DNA of 64,000 nt. It comes from Macrostomum hystrix. Taxonomy: Eukaryota; Platyhelminthes; Macrostomidae. Both the position numbers and the translations under genes were made by a program. Positions 41,136-52,197 of the stretch are shown in pieces. Each line of letters begins with the position of its first letter. Positions within the stretch are counted from its first letter, which is position 1. The stretch spans positions 8,137,501 to 8,201,500 of the forward strand of contig CATNEN010000002.1 in assembly GCA_950097015.1 (NCBI GenBank), written 5' to 3'. The notes under the pieces were generated by a model. That model did no database searches. It saw nothing but the letters and a program-made list of their open reading frames with translations, and had not been told where the DNA came from.

Positions 41136-41914
41136 AGTTCTGGCCGAAGGTCAGATTTTTTCCATAAGCGCTGGTGTATTTCATACACCCTCTGCACGAA
41201 TTTGCACTGCGCCTCAGTGCGACCTTGCCAGGCCTTCAAAATTTATCAGCAACGTCATCCGAATGTGCCTGCATCATCTCCGTCTTCGGTGGTCACCTAC
41301 CTTTATCTAGACGGACTACTGGACCTTCAAGGGCTACAACAGGTGGAAATAGGCCATTTGGGCAACCATTTGGCCATAGACGAGAATTTCTCCAATTTCA
41401 CTGATCAAGCCTAACCACAGTACACCCTCGCCTAGTCTGGTAAGTCCTACTGTTAAATATAATATTTGTGAGTTTAGTAAAGCCCCAGATAGGCAACAAA
41501 GTCTTAATAAGATATCGTAATGCCATATTTAGTAAATGACACAAACCGCATCACTTTAAGGCCAATCAGAAATGCGATTTGCACAGGAATTTGCCATATA
41601 TTTAGCTAATTATTATCAATCAAGCCTCATCAAGCCAGAAATTTTACTTATAAATTCTGTTAGAAGGGTAGATAGGAGTACAATAATGTACAGGCACTTA
41701 AAAAACATTAAAATGACACAGAAACCAAAAAAGTTTCAAAGCTGACAAAAATAGGTGGGTTATGTAGCACAAAGTGGTACGAGCTAAATAAAATCAGAAC
41801 TTGCGACAGTGAATATTTCACTGCCTGATATGTTATATATAAATACCCTTAAGTAAAAATAGAACTTAAGAAATTAGTTTGTGCACAAAATTCTGAAAAT
41901 CCAAAACTATGGGG
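41136..41914. other. Gene-free AT-rich stretch
   Basis: A plus-strand frame to 41414 ends LYLDGLLDLQGLQQVEIGHLGNHL, vaguely leucine-rich-repeat-like, but it is short and without clear splice signals. Otherwise nothing is seen. Confidence 0.3.
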
Positions 41915-42420
41915 ATCAGAATACCGGATCAGGGAAATCCTAATGATTTATCTTAGGATCAGAATCCCAAATCAGGGAAATCCCAATGATCTATCTTAGG
42001 ATCAGAATCTTAGATAAGGGAAATCCCAATAATATATCTTAGGATCAGAATCCCAAATCAGGGAAATCTCAATAATCTATCTTAGGATCAGAATTCCAGA
42101 TCAGGGAAATCTCAATAATCTATCTTAGGATCAGAATTCCAGATCAGGGAAATCTCAATAATCTATCTTAGGATCAGAATTCCAGATCAGGGAAATCCAT
42201 TTCGCAGGAAATCCCAATGATCTATCTTAGGATCAGAATCCTAGATAAGGGAAATCCCAATGATTTATCTTAGGATCAGAATCCTAGATAAGGGAAATCC
42301 CAATGATTTATCTTAGGATCAGAATCCTAGATCAGGGAAATACTAGATTCAAACTAAGGATCAGAAACCAAGAATATGCTAATCCTAATTATCGATCTTA
42401 GAATCAAAATCCATATTTAG
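41915..42420. repeat. 43-bp minisatellite (TTAGGATCAGAATCC type)
   Basis: About ten to eleven units containing GATCAGAATCC, GATCAGGGAAATC and AATGATCTATC, degenerating to the right. Confidence 0.9.
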
Positions 42421-43038
42421 GTAAATTCCAATTACCAAGTTAGGGATCAGAATCCTAACATCAGGAATAATCCTACTTAACAGAATCGAGTTGTTGATAT
42501 TTACAGGGTTAAAGTTTTCATTATTAATAGTAATATTTTCGTTTATATTAAAGTATTATCTACACTTAGATATGAGAGAATGTAGAGAGATGAAATTATT
42601 TGATATGCTAGAAGTGTACATTCAGTAGTTCAACTAATGCCTGTGGTGAAGTCTAACTACAGAATCGATTAATATTATTATCCCAGTACTAACAATTGAC
42701 AAGCCTTATTGCTAAATTGTCGTGCTTTGAGTCTGAAGCAAACAGTATTTTACAATTGAGCATGTGAAGAATAAAAAATAAATAGAAATCAGATTTATTG
42801 TGCTTTGGCTGCATGTACACGGAATACTTAATCGTTATTAGAACAAAAAGTACAGAAAGGAGACACAAATTATAATAGGACTCGGGAATGCAAGCTTAAT
42901 ACTTAAGGCGTTAAAATTTTTCATTTCGGCTGGTATTATTAATTAGCCGACTATAAACCATGCAAAATAATTACCAGATTTAGCTGCAAAAATATGACAT
43001 TTGTACTGTCTCAAGGTAAGTCATTATTAATATTATTA
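42421..43038. other. 3' flank of the phosphatase gene
   Basis: AT-rich, no gene. Contains AATAAA-like signals on the minus strand downstream of the phosphatase stop. Confidence 0.4.
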
Positions 43039-44262
43039 TTAGGCAGTGGTTGCTTGCGGAAGCGCCGCAGAGGAAGAGGTAGCAACAGCAGCAGCTGACG
43101 ATGCTGTTGAATTAGACGGAGTGGAATTCTCGTCAAGCAGAACTTCACTGAGCGGTCGTTGGCGCCTTTTAGTTGCAATGCGGTCAGTTGTGGTAATGGC
43201 AGATCGCTGCTGCTGATGCTGTTGCTGGGCGGTGAAAGACATTTTAGACATTGCACTGACAGTGCTAGCCACTATTGAAGCAGCAGAGGCGGCCGTCAGA
43301 CAGAATCTTTTCTGACGCTTCGCTTCTGAGCAGGATGAGTCTGAGTCCTCTGCTGTTGATGCCGAAGACTCAGATTGCTGCTTTTGCTGCTGAAGTTGGC
43401 GTTCGAATTCCAAAAGTTGTCCAAGAAAATTGAAATTCGGACTAATACTAGGCCGGCGAGCCTTAACGTAGCTAAAAACAGAAGAAGTCACTTTGTTAGG
43501 TTGTGCATAATTAGCCTTTCTAAAAATGCATATCGCTTATAAAAATAAAATTCCGCTCACTGATAAGCTTGATCTTGAGTCATATTGAGATGCTGCATAA
43601 TGTATGCAATCACCATGGTTGGAGAGCGAGACACGCCAGCAAGGCAGTGTACAAGGCAGCGACCGTTGCTACGCCAGACATTGTCTAAAATGCAAGAGAA
43701 TAAAGATATATTTGTATATTTTTCGATACATATCGGCTTAATACAAACTTTTAAACGTACTGTCGATAAAACATTTTTTCGATACATATAGGCAAAAAAT
43801 GTACAACTTTTAAGTGCCAATAGCCGAGAAAAAAGTTTTTTAGGTAAAACAAACACATACCCAGAAACTGGAAAGCCAGTTTGAAATGCGGCAACAATTT
43901 GTCGGCGTAGCCGTCGTTAACTGGAACCCGCATGAAATTAGCCTCGTCGACGTGCTCCGACTGCGGACAATTGGCGCTCACATTCAATATGTGGGTAATG
44001 CCGTGACGCCGGATCACATCTGAGTCGCAGGCGTCAGTTTGAGAGCCGACGTAGACAAAACTTAATAGTTTAGTCGGTCCCTGATTCGTGGCGTAGTTTA
44101 GCTCGACTAGAAACTGTCGCTGCTGCTGCTGCTGACAACACGGGCCGACGCCATCGACACTATCAGCTCCGGCTAGGACAGCCGGGCATCTGGACTCGCA
44201 GTACTGCGGATAGGCCGCGGCGAAGTTGGCGAATTTTGGTGGTCGCAATTTTCTGCGATTCT
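43039..44262 (-). CDS. MAP-kinase-phosphatase-type dual-specificity phosphatase, C-terminal three exons
   Basis: Exons on the minus strand are 44262-43861, 43684-43561 and 43471-43039, with GT-AG borders and matching phases. The first carries the end of a rhodanese-like region (FANFAAAYPQYCE), the start of the catalytic domain (SFVYVGSQTDA, HILNVSANCP) and the general-acid Asp in PVNDGY. The second has the P-loop HCLAGVSRS with the nucleophilic Cys. The third has the RRPSISPNFNFLGQLLEFE signature, then a Gln/Ser-rich tail. Such enzymes dephosphorylate Thr and Tyr in MAP kinases. The sequence is nearest to DUSP8/DUSP16 by recall. The exon at 44262 starts in mid-codon after a good acceptor, so N-terminal exons exist upstream but were not found, possibly separated by the repeats at 44.5-48.8 kb. 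Confidence 0.88.
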
Positions 44263-44474
44263 CTGAAAACAATGAAAAACTTTAATGTTCAAATGCAAGC
44301 TAGCAAGAGTTCGCTGTTGCTGTGCAGAATTGAATTGCTGAACCTTGCAGCAAATATGTTTGCTGCAATGCCAAAGTACATCATTAGGTCAACGAAGAGG
44401 TGGCTACAGAAACAATGGGCAAAATCAATTATGGCAACTTGGATTACGCCATCCTATATACTGGAATCCTTGCT

Positions 44475-44815
44475 GGAATCAAATGCGGCCAAAGAGGTAT
44501 TGAAATTTAAATTTACCCATCAAATTAGACAGTGATCAGAATTTCCTATTGGTTTAAGAATATTACAATGGGCATCTGTGCCATTTGATTTCAGCCAAGA
44601 CATATGGGCATTAGAGTGGGCATTAAAGTCTCCAATTAAATGGATTGAGCTAGATGGATTAGTTAACCCAATAGGCAAATAGCCTGAATTTACAAAGCCA
44701 CAACTTTGTAACATTGACAAGATAAGAGTCATCAGCAGGAGGAGGTCTATAGACAAAACAAAAAATAGAGGGACAGGTTTTAAGTTAGAATTTATCAATA
44801 CAAAATTTGCCTAAC
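44475..44815 (-). mobile_element. LINE endonuclease-domain fragment (inverted copy)
   Basis: The minus strand reads NLKPVPLF, LIGDFNAHSNAH, WLKSNGTDAHCNIL and GNSDHCLI, the pattern of an APE-type endonuclease of a non-LTR retrotransposon. It is shorter than the copy at 46960-47566 and in the opposite orientation. Frames are broken. Confidence 0.7.
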
Positions 44816-44859
44816 CCGATCCACGCTGACTCTGGTGCTTGTTCGTTCTACGTGGATGT

Positions 44860-44976
44860 TTGGCATTGTTCTAGCATGTGTCTGGCATATTCTGGCATGT
44901 GTCTGGCATGTGTGTCTATTTAGCATTGTTCTGGCATGTGTTTGGCATGTGTGTCTATTTGGCATTGTTCTGGCAT
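44860..44976. repeat. TGTCTGGCATG minisatellite, short locus
   Basis: About six units adjoining the left end of the 614-bp duplication copy 2. Confidence 0.88.
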
Positions 44977-45590
44977 GTTTGTTTTTTGAACTTGCCAAAT
45001 CTGTCAGGTCATGTTTCAGGATCCTGGACACCGCGTGGATGCCTGGCCAGAGAAAAGTAAAAGTTGCGTGGCGTTTTTCTCAAGTCGATCGAGGACTGAA
45101 AGAGCTTTCTTTGACACCAAGTGCAGCTCGATTGACCCATCAGAAATGCCCCGATCGGCCCCGATAGTGAAGCTAATCGAGTATTGGCATCGAATTTCGG
45201 CTATAAATCAATCAGACGACTTGAAGTCCAAGCAACTAGACGCGTCCATCGAGTGGATTCCTGCATCAAACAGTAGGAGTCCAGTTTTCCGAATTTTGCC
45301 CGTAACTTTTTTCGGCGACCTCCCCCAGTCTTCGGAGTAGCGTCAATCAACTCGGCGCAACGAGTTGCTCTTAGACAAGTTAGGTTGCCGCTCAGAGCCC
45401 AAGTTGGCACCCAATAGACAATCTCGGGGGACTCAACCGGAATCTATAGAGCATCTCCAGGCCTTTCGAACGACACCAAAATCAGTTGCCGGGGACCTCG
45501 GGAACTGTCTCGAATCGGCCCGAGGAGGCTGTAGGAAGCATTGACTTTCTGTAAAGTCAAAGACATTGACCGATTACAATGTCAAAGTCA
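44977..45590 (+). repeat. 614-bp dispersed duplication, copy 2
   Basis: Matches 13481-14094 with very few differences. Includes an R384 fragment at its right. Confidence 0.92.
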
Positions 45591-45945
45591 AAGTCAAAGT
45601 TTGGCAAAGTCAAACCTTTGACAAAGTCAAACCTTTGACTCCAGGCCTTTGACTTCTGAAAGTCAAAGTCATGGAATTCTAAAAAGAGCCACAACTTTCT
45701 GTCCCGACCATCTAGAGGCGCCGGACTGGCGCCTCTAGACTCAGGGCGTCAACCTCTAGTCGAGAAATGTCATTTCCAACATTGCCCGCCGATGACGGAA
45801 ATTTCGACATGGGAAATTTTCGATTTAATTTTGCTCTTAGACAAGTTAGGTAGCCGCTCAGAGCCCAAGTTGGCACCCAATAGACAATCTCGGGGGACTC
45901 AACTGGAATCTATAGAGCATCTCCAGGCCTTTCGAACTTACATGT
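45360..45945 (+). repeat. R384 repeat, locus E
   Basis: About one and a half monomers, with a locally expanded AAAGTCAAAG tract at 45580-45660 and a perfect TCTAGAGGCGCC palindrome near 45711. Confidence 0.88.
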
Positions 45946-46959
45946 GTATTACAACTTATATTACAACTACAGTGGTGCGGCGACTAGGCACACACCAATT
46001 CAGAACTAATCAGTCCTTTTGCAAATTGCCTACAACAAAATCTCTCCTTTTCCACCTCAGAAAGTGAAGATCAGTCCTGTTAAGGCTATCCAGCTGAAGC
46101 CCTCGGGAATAGATCTACTGCCGTCGAAGCCTTCGATCGCTACAGTTGTTCAAGCTCAAGCTGCTGCATCCATTCAAGCTCAAGGGCTTTTAATCCCCGA
46201 ACACTTTTGATGTTGGCCTGATGCAGGCAAGGACAGAGCCGAGCTAGAGCAGAACGCTCGTTCCGCGCTTAGCTTTTCGCTAAGTGCTATTCGCTAACCG
46301 CTATTCGCTAACCGCTATTTGCTAACCGCTTTTCGCTCGTTTTGTTTCGTGCCGCCATTTCGTCTTGCCGAAGTATTTTTGCAGACGAAATGACTATTTA
46401 TGTAGCTTTTCCTTTTAATATATTTTTAAACGTTTTAAAATTATTAAGTGTATGCAAGTTTTTAGTATATTTTTGTTGCTATATTTATACGTTTTGTTTT
46501 TTTGTTATAATGTATGGTTATGTTTTTGCTCAATGCAGATTGCATTGATATTTGAAACGCTGCACGTTTTCGTCGCATGACGTGCAGCTGTTTGAGGTCA
46601 CTGTGTAAGAATTCAGATTCAAATCCAAGTGCTAGTAGTGTGAGACACTACACCTCCACTCCCATCTACACCAAAGACTACCATTGACTACCTTTGAATA
46701 GAATGCTACTAACCTATAAACTTTAGACTCCTAGCATAGTTAAAATCATTCTTTAAGGATTTGGAGCTAAAAGACGTTGCTTTTTTATTTGTAAAATTTG
46801 TAACTGGGTCATGGGATATTATAAAAACAACCATTAAAAGATGTGTTTTCCTGTGACAAGGTTGTATCGGTGTTAAGGAAACCTCTTTTATGGTCATTCA
46901 CATTAAGATTTTCCTTTCATGCTACTTCTTGGCCTCTTGGAGCCCTACCTGTTAGCCAG
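45946..46959. other. Gene-free stretch
   Basis: Short tandem CGCTAACCGCTATT units at 46275-46335 are the only structure. No gene is recognised. Confidence 0.4.
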
Positions 46960-47566
46960 AAGGAAAGAGACAATGATTTCTACACAATCTGCAATCGGCC
47001 AGGCTGCTTTTGGGGGCATAATTCATGGGCAACAAAATGGGCATTTCTGTTTATATTAAGAACTCCCTATTCTATTTGCTTGTCAGTTGTCACTTGGCAA
47101 ATTTTGTCTTGGAAAATTCTAACTTAAAACCTGTCCCTCTATTTTTATGTTTTGTCTATAGACCTGTTGATGACTCTTATCTTGTCAACATTACAAAGTT
47201 GTGGCTTTGTAAATTCAGGCTATTGCCTATTAGGTTAACAAATCCATCTAGCCCAATCTATTTAATTGGATACTTTAATGCCCACTTTAATGCCCATATT
47301 ACTTTAGCCTAGCCTATGTATCCTAGAAACTGTGATTTCATTTATATATAATAAATTTAATTTGATATTTGGTAAATTTAACAATTGTTATTTTAGTATG
47401 CCCAATATCTTGGCTGAAATCAAATGGCACAGATGCCATGGATGCCCATTGTAATATTCTTAAACCAATAGGAAATTCTGATCACTATCTGATCTCTTGT
47501 CATTTACCTAATTTGATGGGTAAATTTCAATTTCAATACCTCTTTGGCCGCATTTGATTAGCAGGT
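46960..47566 (+). mobile_element. LINE endonuclease-domain fragment (direct copy)
   Basis: Reads MGISVYIKNSLF, NLKPVPLFLCFVYRP, YLIGYFNAH, then after a disruption WLKSNGTDA and GNSDHYLISCHL. This is an APE endonuclease region with frameshifts and a substituted catalytic-region residue (GYFNAH for GDFNAH). Homologous to 44475-44815 inverted. Confidence 0.7.
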
Positions 47567-47614
47567 ATGGCAATGCTGTCTGCTGCATTTTTTCAGTAAG
47601 TTTAAGATAGCAAG

Positions 47615-47705
47615 GATTCCAGGTGGCTAGGTGGGGAGTTGGGTGGCTAGGTGGGGAGTAGGGTGGCTAGGTGGGGAGTTGGCTAGGTGGGGAGTTGGGT
47701 GGCTC
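47615..47705. repeat. GGCTAGGTGGGGAGTTGG minisatellite
   Basis: About five units, the reverse complement of the array at 464-750. Confidence 0.88.
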
Positions 47706-47919
47706 CATTGACTCCATTGACTATGGCCTAACAAACTTTGTCTCGGAAGTTGGCGGCATCATGGGCATCTATCTGGGCATGTCGCTTCTAACCTTGTGCA
47801 AGCTGCTTGAGTTCCTTCACAACTGTGTAGCCTCCAACTGCTGCTCAAAGCCTCGCTGTCTCTCTTCTAAGGTAGAAGAGTGCGCTGTGAAATCCACTAG
47901 TTTAGAGATGGCCGATTAG
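47700..47919 (+). CDS. DEG/ENaC sodium-channel C-terminal exon or fragment
   Basis: The frame ending at TAG 47917-47919 reads FVSEVGGIMGIYLGMSLLTLCKLLEFL, the second transmembrane segment of degenerin/ENaC/ASIC channels with their G-x-S-x-LT selectivity-filter pattern (GMSLLT). A short cysteine-containing cytoplasmic tail follows. No upstream exon with the extracellular domain was found, and the frame runs back into the minisatellite. It is either a terminal exon of a gene whose other exons lie far away or a stranded fragment. Confidence 0.6.
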
Positions 47920-48009
47920 TGAGAGCAAGAAAGCGACCACTAATTTACAGGCATAACTGTATTGCTACTGCAGTTCTGCAAAATATGACTATGGAAAACG
48001 GAAAACAAA

Positions 48010-48232
48010 CCCATTGGCATTGGCATCTGTCTGGCGTCTGTTCGGCATTAGCATGGTGTTTGGCATGTGTCTGGCATCAGTTTGGCATTGGCATAGTGTT
48101 TGGCATCTGTCTGGCATTAGTTTGGCGTCTGGCATTGCCAGCATTGGCAAACTTTTGAAATATAGTTTTGAAAACAGTAGCAAAGGTATAAAACTCCTCG
48201 CACGGAGGAGACGATTTCGGAGTTAAGCTTCG
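48010..48232 (-). repeat. Composite repeat module, copy 4 (inverted) with GCCAGACA array
   Basis: The array at 48010-48140 is followed by the inverted module (GAAATATAGTTTTGAAAAC to GATTTCGGAGTTAAGCTT), with hairpin CTCCTC, GCACG, GAGGAG. Confidence 0.85.
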
Positions 48233-48335
48233 TGAAAGTACCTGAGAAAATAGATTCAAATTCAATTCATATAATCCAGCATAAAAGTGGATTCGGTTAA
48301 TTTAGGTTAATAAAGGTTAATTTTAAGTTTAAGTT

Positions 48336-48790
48336 AAATAGCGGGAGCGATAGCGGGAGCAATAGCGGCAGCGATAGTGGCAGCGATAGCGGCAGCGATA
48401 GCGGCAGCGATAGCGGCAGCGATAGCGGCAGCGATAGCGGCAGCGATAGCGGCAGCGATAGCGGCAGCGATAGCGGCAGCGATAGCGGCAGCGATAGCGG
48501 CAGCGATAGCGGCAGCGATAGCGGCAGCGATAGCGGCAGCGATAGCGGCAGCGATAGCGGCAGCGATAGCGGCAGCGATAGCGGCAGCGATAGCGGCAGC
48601 GATAGCGGCAGCGATAGCGGCAGCGATAGCGGCAGCGATAGCGGCAGCGATAGCGGCAGCGATAGCGGCAGCGATAGCGGCAGCGATAGCGGCAGCGATA
48701 GCGGCAGCGATAGCGGCAGCGATAGCGGCAGCGATAGCGGCAGCGATAGCGGCAGCGATAGCGGAGCGGATTACGGAGCGGATATCGGAG
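48336..48790. repeat. 12-bp tandem array (GCGATAGCGGCA)
   Basis: About 36 nearly perfect units; all six frames are open, giving (AAAI)n or (RYRC)n translations that are artefacts. Confidence 0.95.
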
Positions 48791-48879
48791 CGGATAGCGG
48801 AGCACTGCATAATACAGAGATGTTTCACATTTCCCTACAGAAGCGGAACCACTCCCCGGACACTCCTGATGCACACTCC

Positions 48880-48909
48880 TGAATTATGTTATTGGCGATA
48901 TACAAAAAT
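48880..48909 (+). repeat. 30-bp direct repeat, left of the NTPase/nuclease-like gene
   Basis: TGAATTATGTTATTGGCGAT followed by ATACAAAAAT, identical to 52168-52197. The two copies bracket the gene. Confidence 0.9.
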
Positions 48910-49035
48910 TGTTCATTTTTTAGACTGGGAAGTATGTGTAGAAGATGAGCAATGTAGCAGATGATCGATGCAATATATTTTGTCATGCTTCATTTTGCTT
49001 TTTCCTTATAAAGCATAAGCCTTTTCTTTTTTCAG

Positions 49036-52000
49036 AAATCAGAAAGCTCACATATGTTGTCACCTACAGATCGCAACAGCATCTTTGCGGCAGCTAGAAT
49101 TCTCAATGAAACGGAGGAATACGCAAACCTTTTGAATTTGAGTGCAGAATTCCGCGAACTCTATAAGTGTATTAGCGAAGCATCCATAAAGGCAGGAACC
49201 ATTGGGTTTAGCTTAGTTTTCGGTCCAAGTGGTACTGGTAAAACAACCCTGCATAGGTATGCTGCAGATGTTTTCAAGAAGGCTAGCTTCCCCACCTTTG
49301 TCCTGCCTTCTGATATCGCCAATGAACAAGCCGTTGTGACTGCTCTTGAAAATAATGGGTACAGTGAAGTTTCTGCTATTCAAGAGTTTGGAATCCAAGT
49401 TGGCGAGTTCATTATTCAGCAACTAAGTCAAAATCGTTACGCTGAGCTTCGATGTTCTAATGATTTATTTGTGGCATCCATGCTGGAACCGCGCAAACCG
49501 TTTAAGAGACTACCAGGATTCGTTCTGTTGCATGATGCCACAAAAGAGGACAATCCAAATCCTGAAAAAAAACGCTGGTCTCGGAACATCTCCCACACTG
49601 CTTGCGAATCCCTTTCATCAAGTGTGAATGAGAGCCCAAAAGCCAAGAAGATGAGACTTGCGTACACATCACCACCACACCGCTACTCTGGGTCACAACC
49701 GAGTGTGAAGAAGTCCCCGTTGCAGGATTATAATGACTGCAAGGAAGCTCCACCAATCTTCAAGTTTGAGGTTGGATCATCTGCCATCAGTTACGTTTCC
49801 ACTTTGTATGTCTGATTCGCACATGGCTGAAATGTACACTGACATTGACGACAACAAATACATCACTTTTATGACAAGCCTCATGAGGGGATTGTCTGGG
49901 ACTGGCACTACTGGAAGCGGTGCCATTGTGTGCTTCAGCAGTCGTCTTTCTCCACCCATGAAAGTGGACTATGAACGTGGAGAAGTCTTTGCTGCTACTG
50001 TAACTTCTTCAGCAAGACCTATTGTATACATGCGCCTAAACCCTGCCGTGTCGCCAGCAGAAACTGACTGCATTCATCGGTGAGTTTCCTTTTAATTAGC
50101 TATTGTGTTATTGAGCGTGTCAAGCCTTGTTATTTCTGATCTTATCAGCACCGATTAATCAGTTCAGTAGGCAGGAGTTCATACTCAGTTGGTTAGAATA
50201 TATGTGAGCACTATCATTATTATGTGACATTAGGGGGTTGACTGGCTGGGTCCGAAATTACCGCTAATGGGGGTGTATGTTATGTATTGACAATGTCTCT
50301 CATTAGGGTCTATTCGAATTCGCCGGGGAGAATGAGCAAATTTCTGAGGGAAAGTGGGGGCCAATACAAGACTGTCCCTGTGGGTTGAAAAATAGGGCTA
50401 AAAATACTGGTTTGGGAGAGTATGGCCGCCTAGCATTAACAGTGTTCTCTGTCAAAACAACTATGATCACGCTTTTCCTCTCACAGGTATGTGCATACCA
50501 AACTCGTCGAGACATTAGAATCAAGTGGATTCCGCATAAACTCCGGTTTCAACCACTCGATTGCACGACTGCTAGGGCTTGCAATTACCGGATTAGAGCA
50601 TTCTATGCTGCGTTTAAAAGATTTTATTATCCAGTTAGAGGCGTGTTACCCTCAAGACGGACAAACTGAGTCCGGCCAGTTTTCCGATTCTTTGGAAAGA
50701 AAAATAGTCGATTTCTGCATGTCTGGCAACTTGACGGAATTAGAGGCAATTCACCTTGAGACAGTGGTCCGCAATGTCCCCGAGGGTTGGGAAGATTCTT
50801 TCTGCGCCAAATTGCTTATCGCAGCCTTCTCTGATGTGCCAGTGTCACTGACCAAACATGCAACTCGGGATGCAGTGCTTCATTCCATTTTCCGTGTAAT
50901 TAGCCAGTCTCCAATGAATAATTCTTCTGATATTTGCGTCCGCGTGGACAGTCGAATTACCAAAGTAATATTGACAAAACTGCAGGAATCGATCAAATGC
51001 AAACTCACTCAGGACATTCTCGGTTACTGCTGTGCTGTTTTGTTGCAGGCCGAAATTCCGAGTCACACAGGCACTGCTGTTCCCGGGGAGGCAATTTTCT
51101 TCGGTACTCGATTTGAGCAAGCATTTTTCTGCAAAACTGTCCTGCTATTTTGTTGCACCCAAATTGCATTTGAGAAGCTTCCTCGCAATTGTTTTGGGCT
51201 GAGACAGCTGTTGCAACTCGGGTCAGATTCACCAACGAGCCAAAAAATGCAGGGGTGCGATAGGAACGAAGATGCTTTGCCCACGGGGCACAAAATCCCG
51301 TTAGTACGCTACTGCAAACGTGCTACCTTGATTAATCTGGAGGCCATAATCAAAGATTTCACCCAAGAGTTGACCAGGGAGGACCAGTCGGTTGTCAAAT
51401 TCCTTGTCGTGAACACGCCAAATGTGACATCAGTGGACGTGGTGCTGGCTTGCGCTACATGTACCAGAAGACCGGACGCGAATGTGGATAGGAAGATGAC
51501 GATTTGGCTGATCGAGTGTAAGTCGCTGTCTTTCATTATAAAATTGTAATTGTAATTGTAATTGTAATTGTAATTGTAATTGTAAAAATGGTATTTAAGT
51601 TGTCGTTGTATTTAGGATTTAGTTGTAAAGTTAAAAGTATTTCAGTCTAATAGATAGTGAGTAATGGACTGTGTTTTCTGTGAAACCGACTATTGGTCAC
51701 AAGTTTCCTTGGACCACTGTGATGTTTAAAGGACAGTTCTCAATTCCTTCACATATAATATGGAGAGGAATATTCACATTAGGTAATTTTTCACTAGCAA
51801 AACACTTAATAATTTCCAGGCAAGTCATCGCTGCTTGCTGGACAGGATTTCAAAATGGCAGACAAGGACAGCCTGCTTGCAAAAGGCCAGCTGACATTTG
51901 AGCGCATTAAGACCGCAGCATCATCTGAAAACTGCTCTCTGAAGCTGAGCTACTCTATTCAGCTACTGAACAGGTCAGTAAGCTTCCAGGCCGCAGATCG

Positions 52001-52058
52001 GGAGCAACCGCCCCGTGCTGCGAAAAAGATTTCGCCATGTAGTAGAGATCTCTTCTAA
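49036..52058 (+). CDS. P-loop NTPase / putative PD-(D/E)XK nuclease gene, copy 2
   Basis: Exon A starts at 49036 after TTTTCTTTTTTCAG and ends at 50079 (GTGAGT). Exon B is 50487-51517 and exon C 51820-52058 (stop); phases agree at both introns. Exon A encodes a Walker A motif (GPSGTGKTT, near 49225-49255), so this part should bind ATP. Exon B is homologous to the gene at 18807. Exons B-C together read TIWLIECKSS, with TSVDVVL about 25 residues before, consistent with a PD-(D/E)XK nuclease core. NTPase plus such a nuclease is the architecture described for Crinkler/RHS-type proteins; that link is inference. Within exon A the frame changes near 49730-49815 (one frame stops at 49815, the other is open to 50079), so it holds a one-base frameshift or an unrecognised tiny intron. 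Exons 5' of 49036 were not found. Confidence 0.65.
51540..51588. repeat. ATTGTA microsatellite
   Basis: About eight tandem AATTGT units inside the second intron of the gene above. Confidence 0.9.
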
Positions 52059-52167
52059 ATGCCGTTGCACGGACCTGCGCAATCAACTTCAGGAGGCATT
52101 TCGTGGCGGAGATCCTGGCGAAGGGGAACCTTGTGTTGATATAGTGCGTTAATATGCTTGACAGTGC

Positions 52168-52197
52168 TGAATTATGTTATTGGCGATATACAAAAAT
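52168..52197 (+). repeat. 30-bp direct repeat, right of the NTPase/nuclease-like gene
   Basis: Identical to 48880-48909. The following GGTACATTTC also has an inverted partner near 52384-52410 (GAAATGTACC), so the right copy may be the edge of a small foldback element. Confidence 0.85.

Noticed and set aside
41174-41414. Leucine-rich-repeat exon
   Set aside because: One short stretch looks leucine-rich, but there is no repeat register or supported splice site.
48329-48964. Poly (AAAI) or (RYRC) proteins
   Set aside because: A 12-bp tandem repeat leaves all frames open; no evidence of coding.
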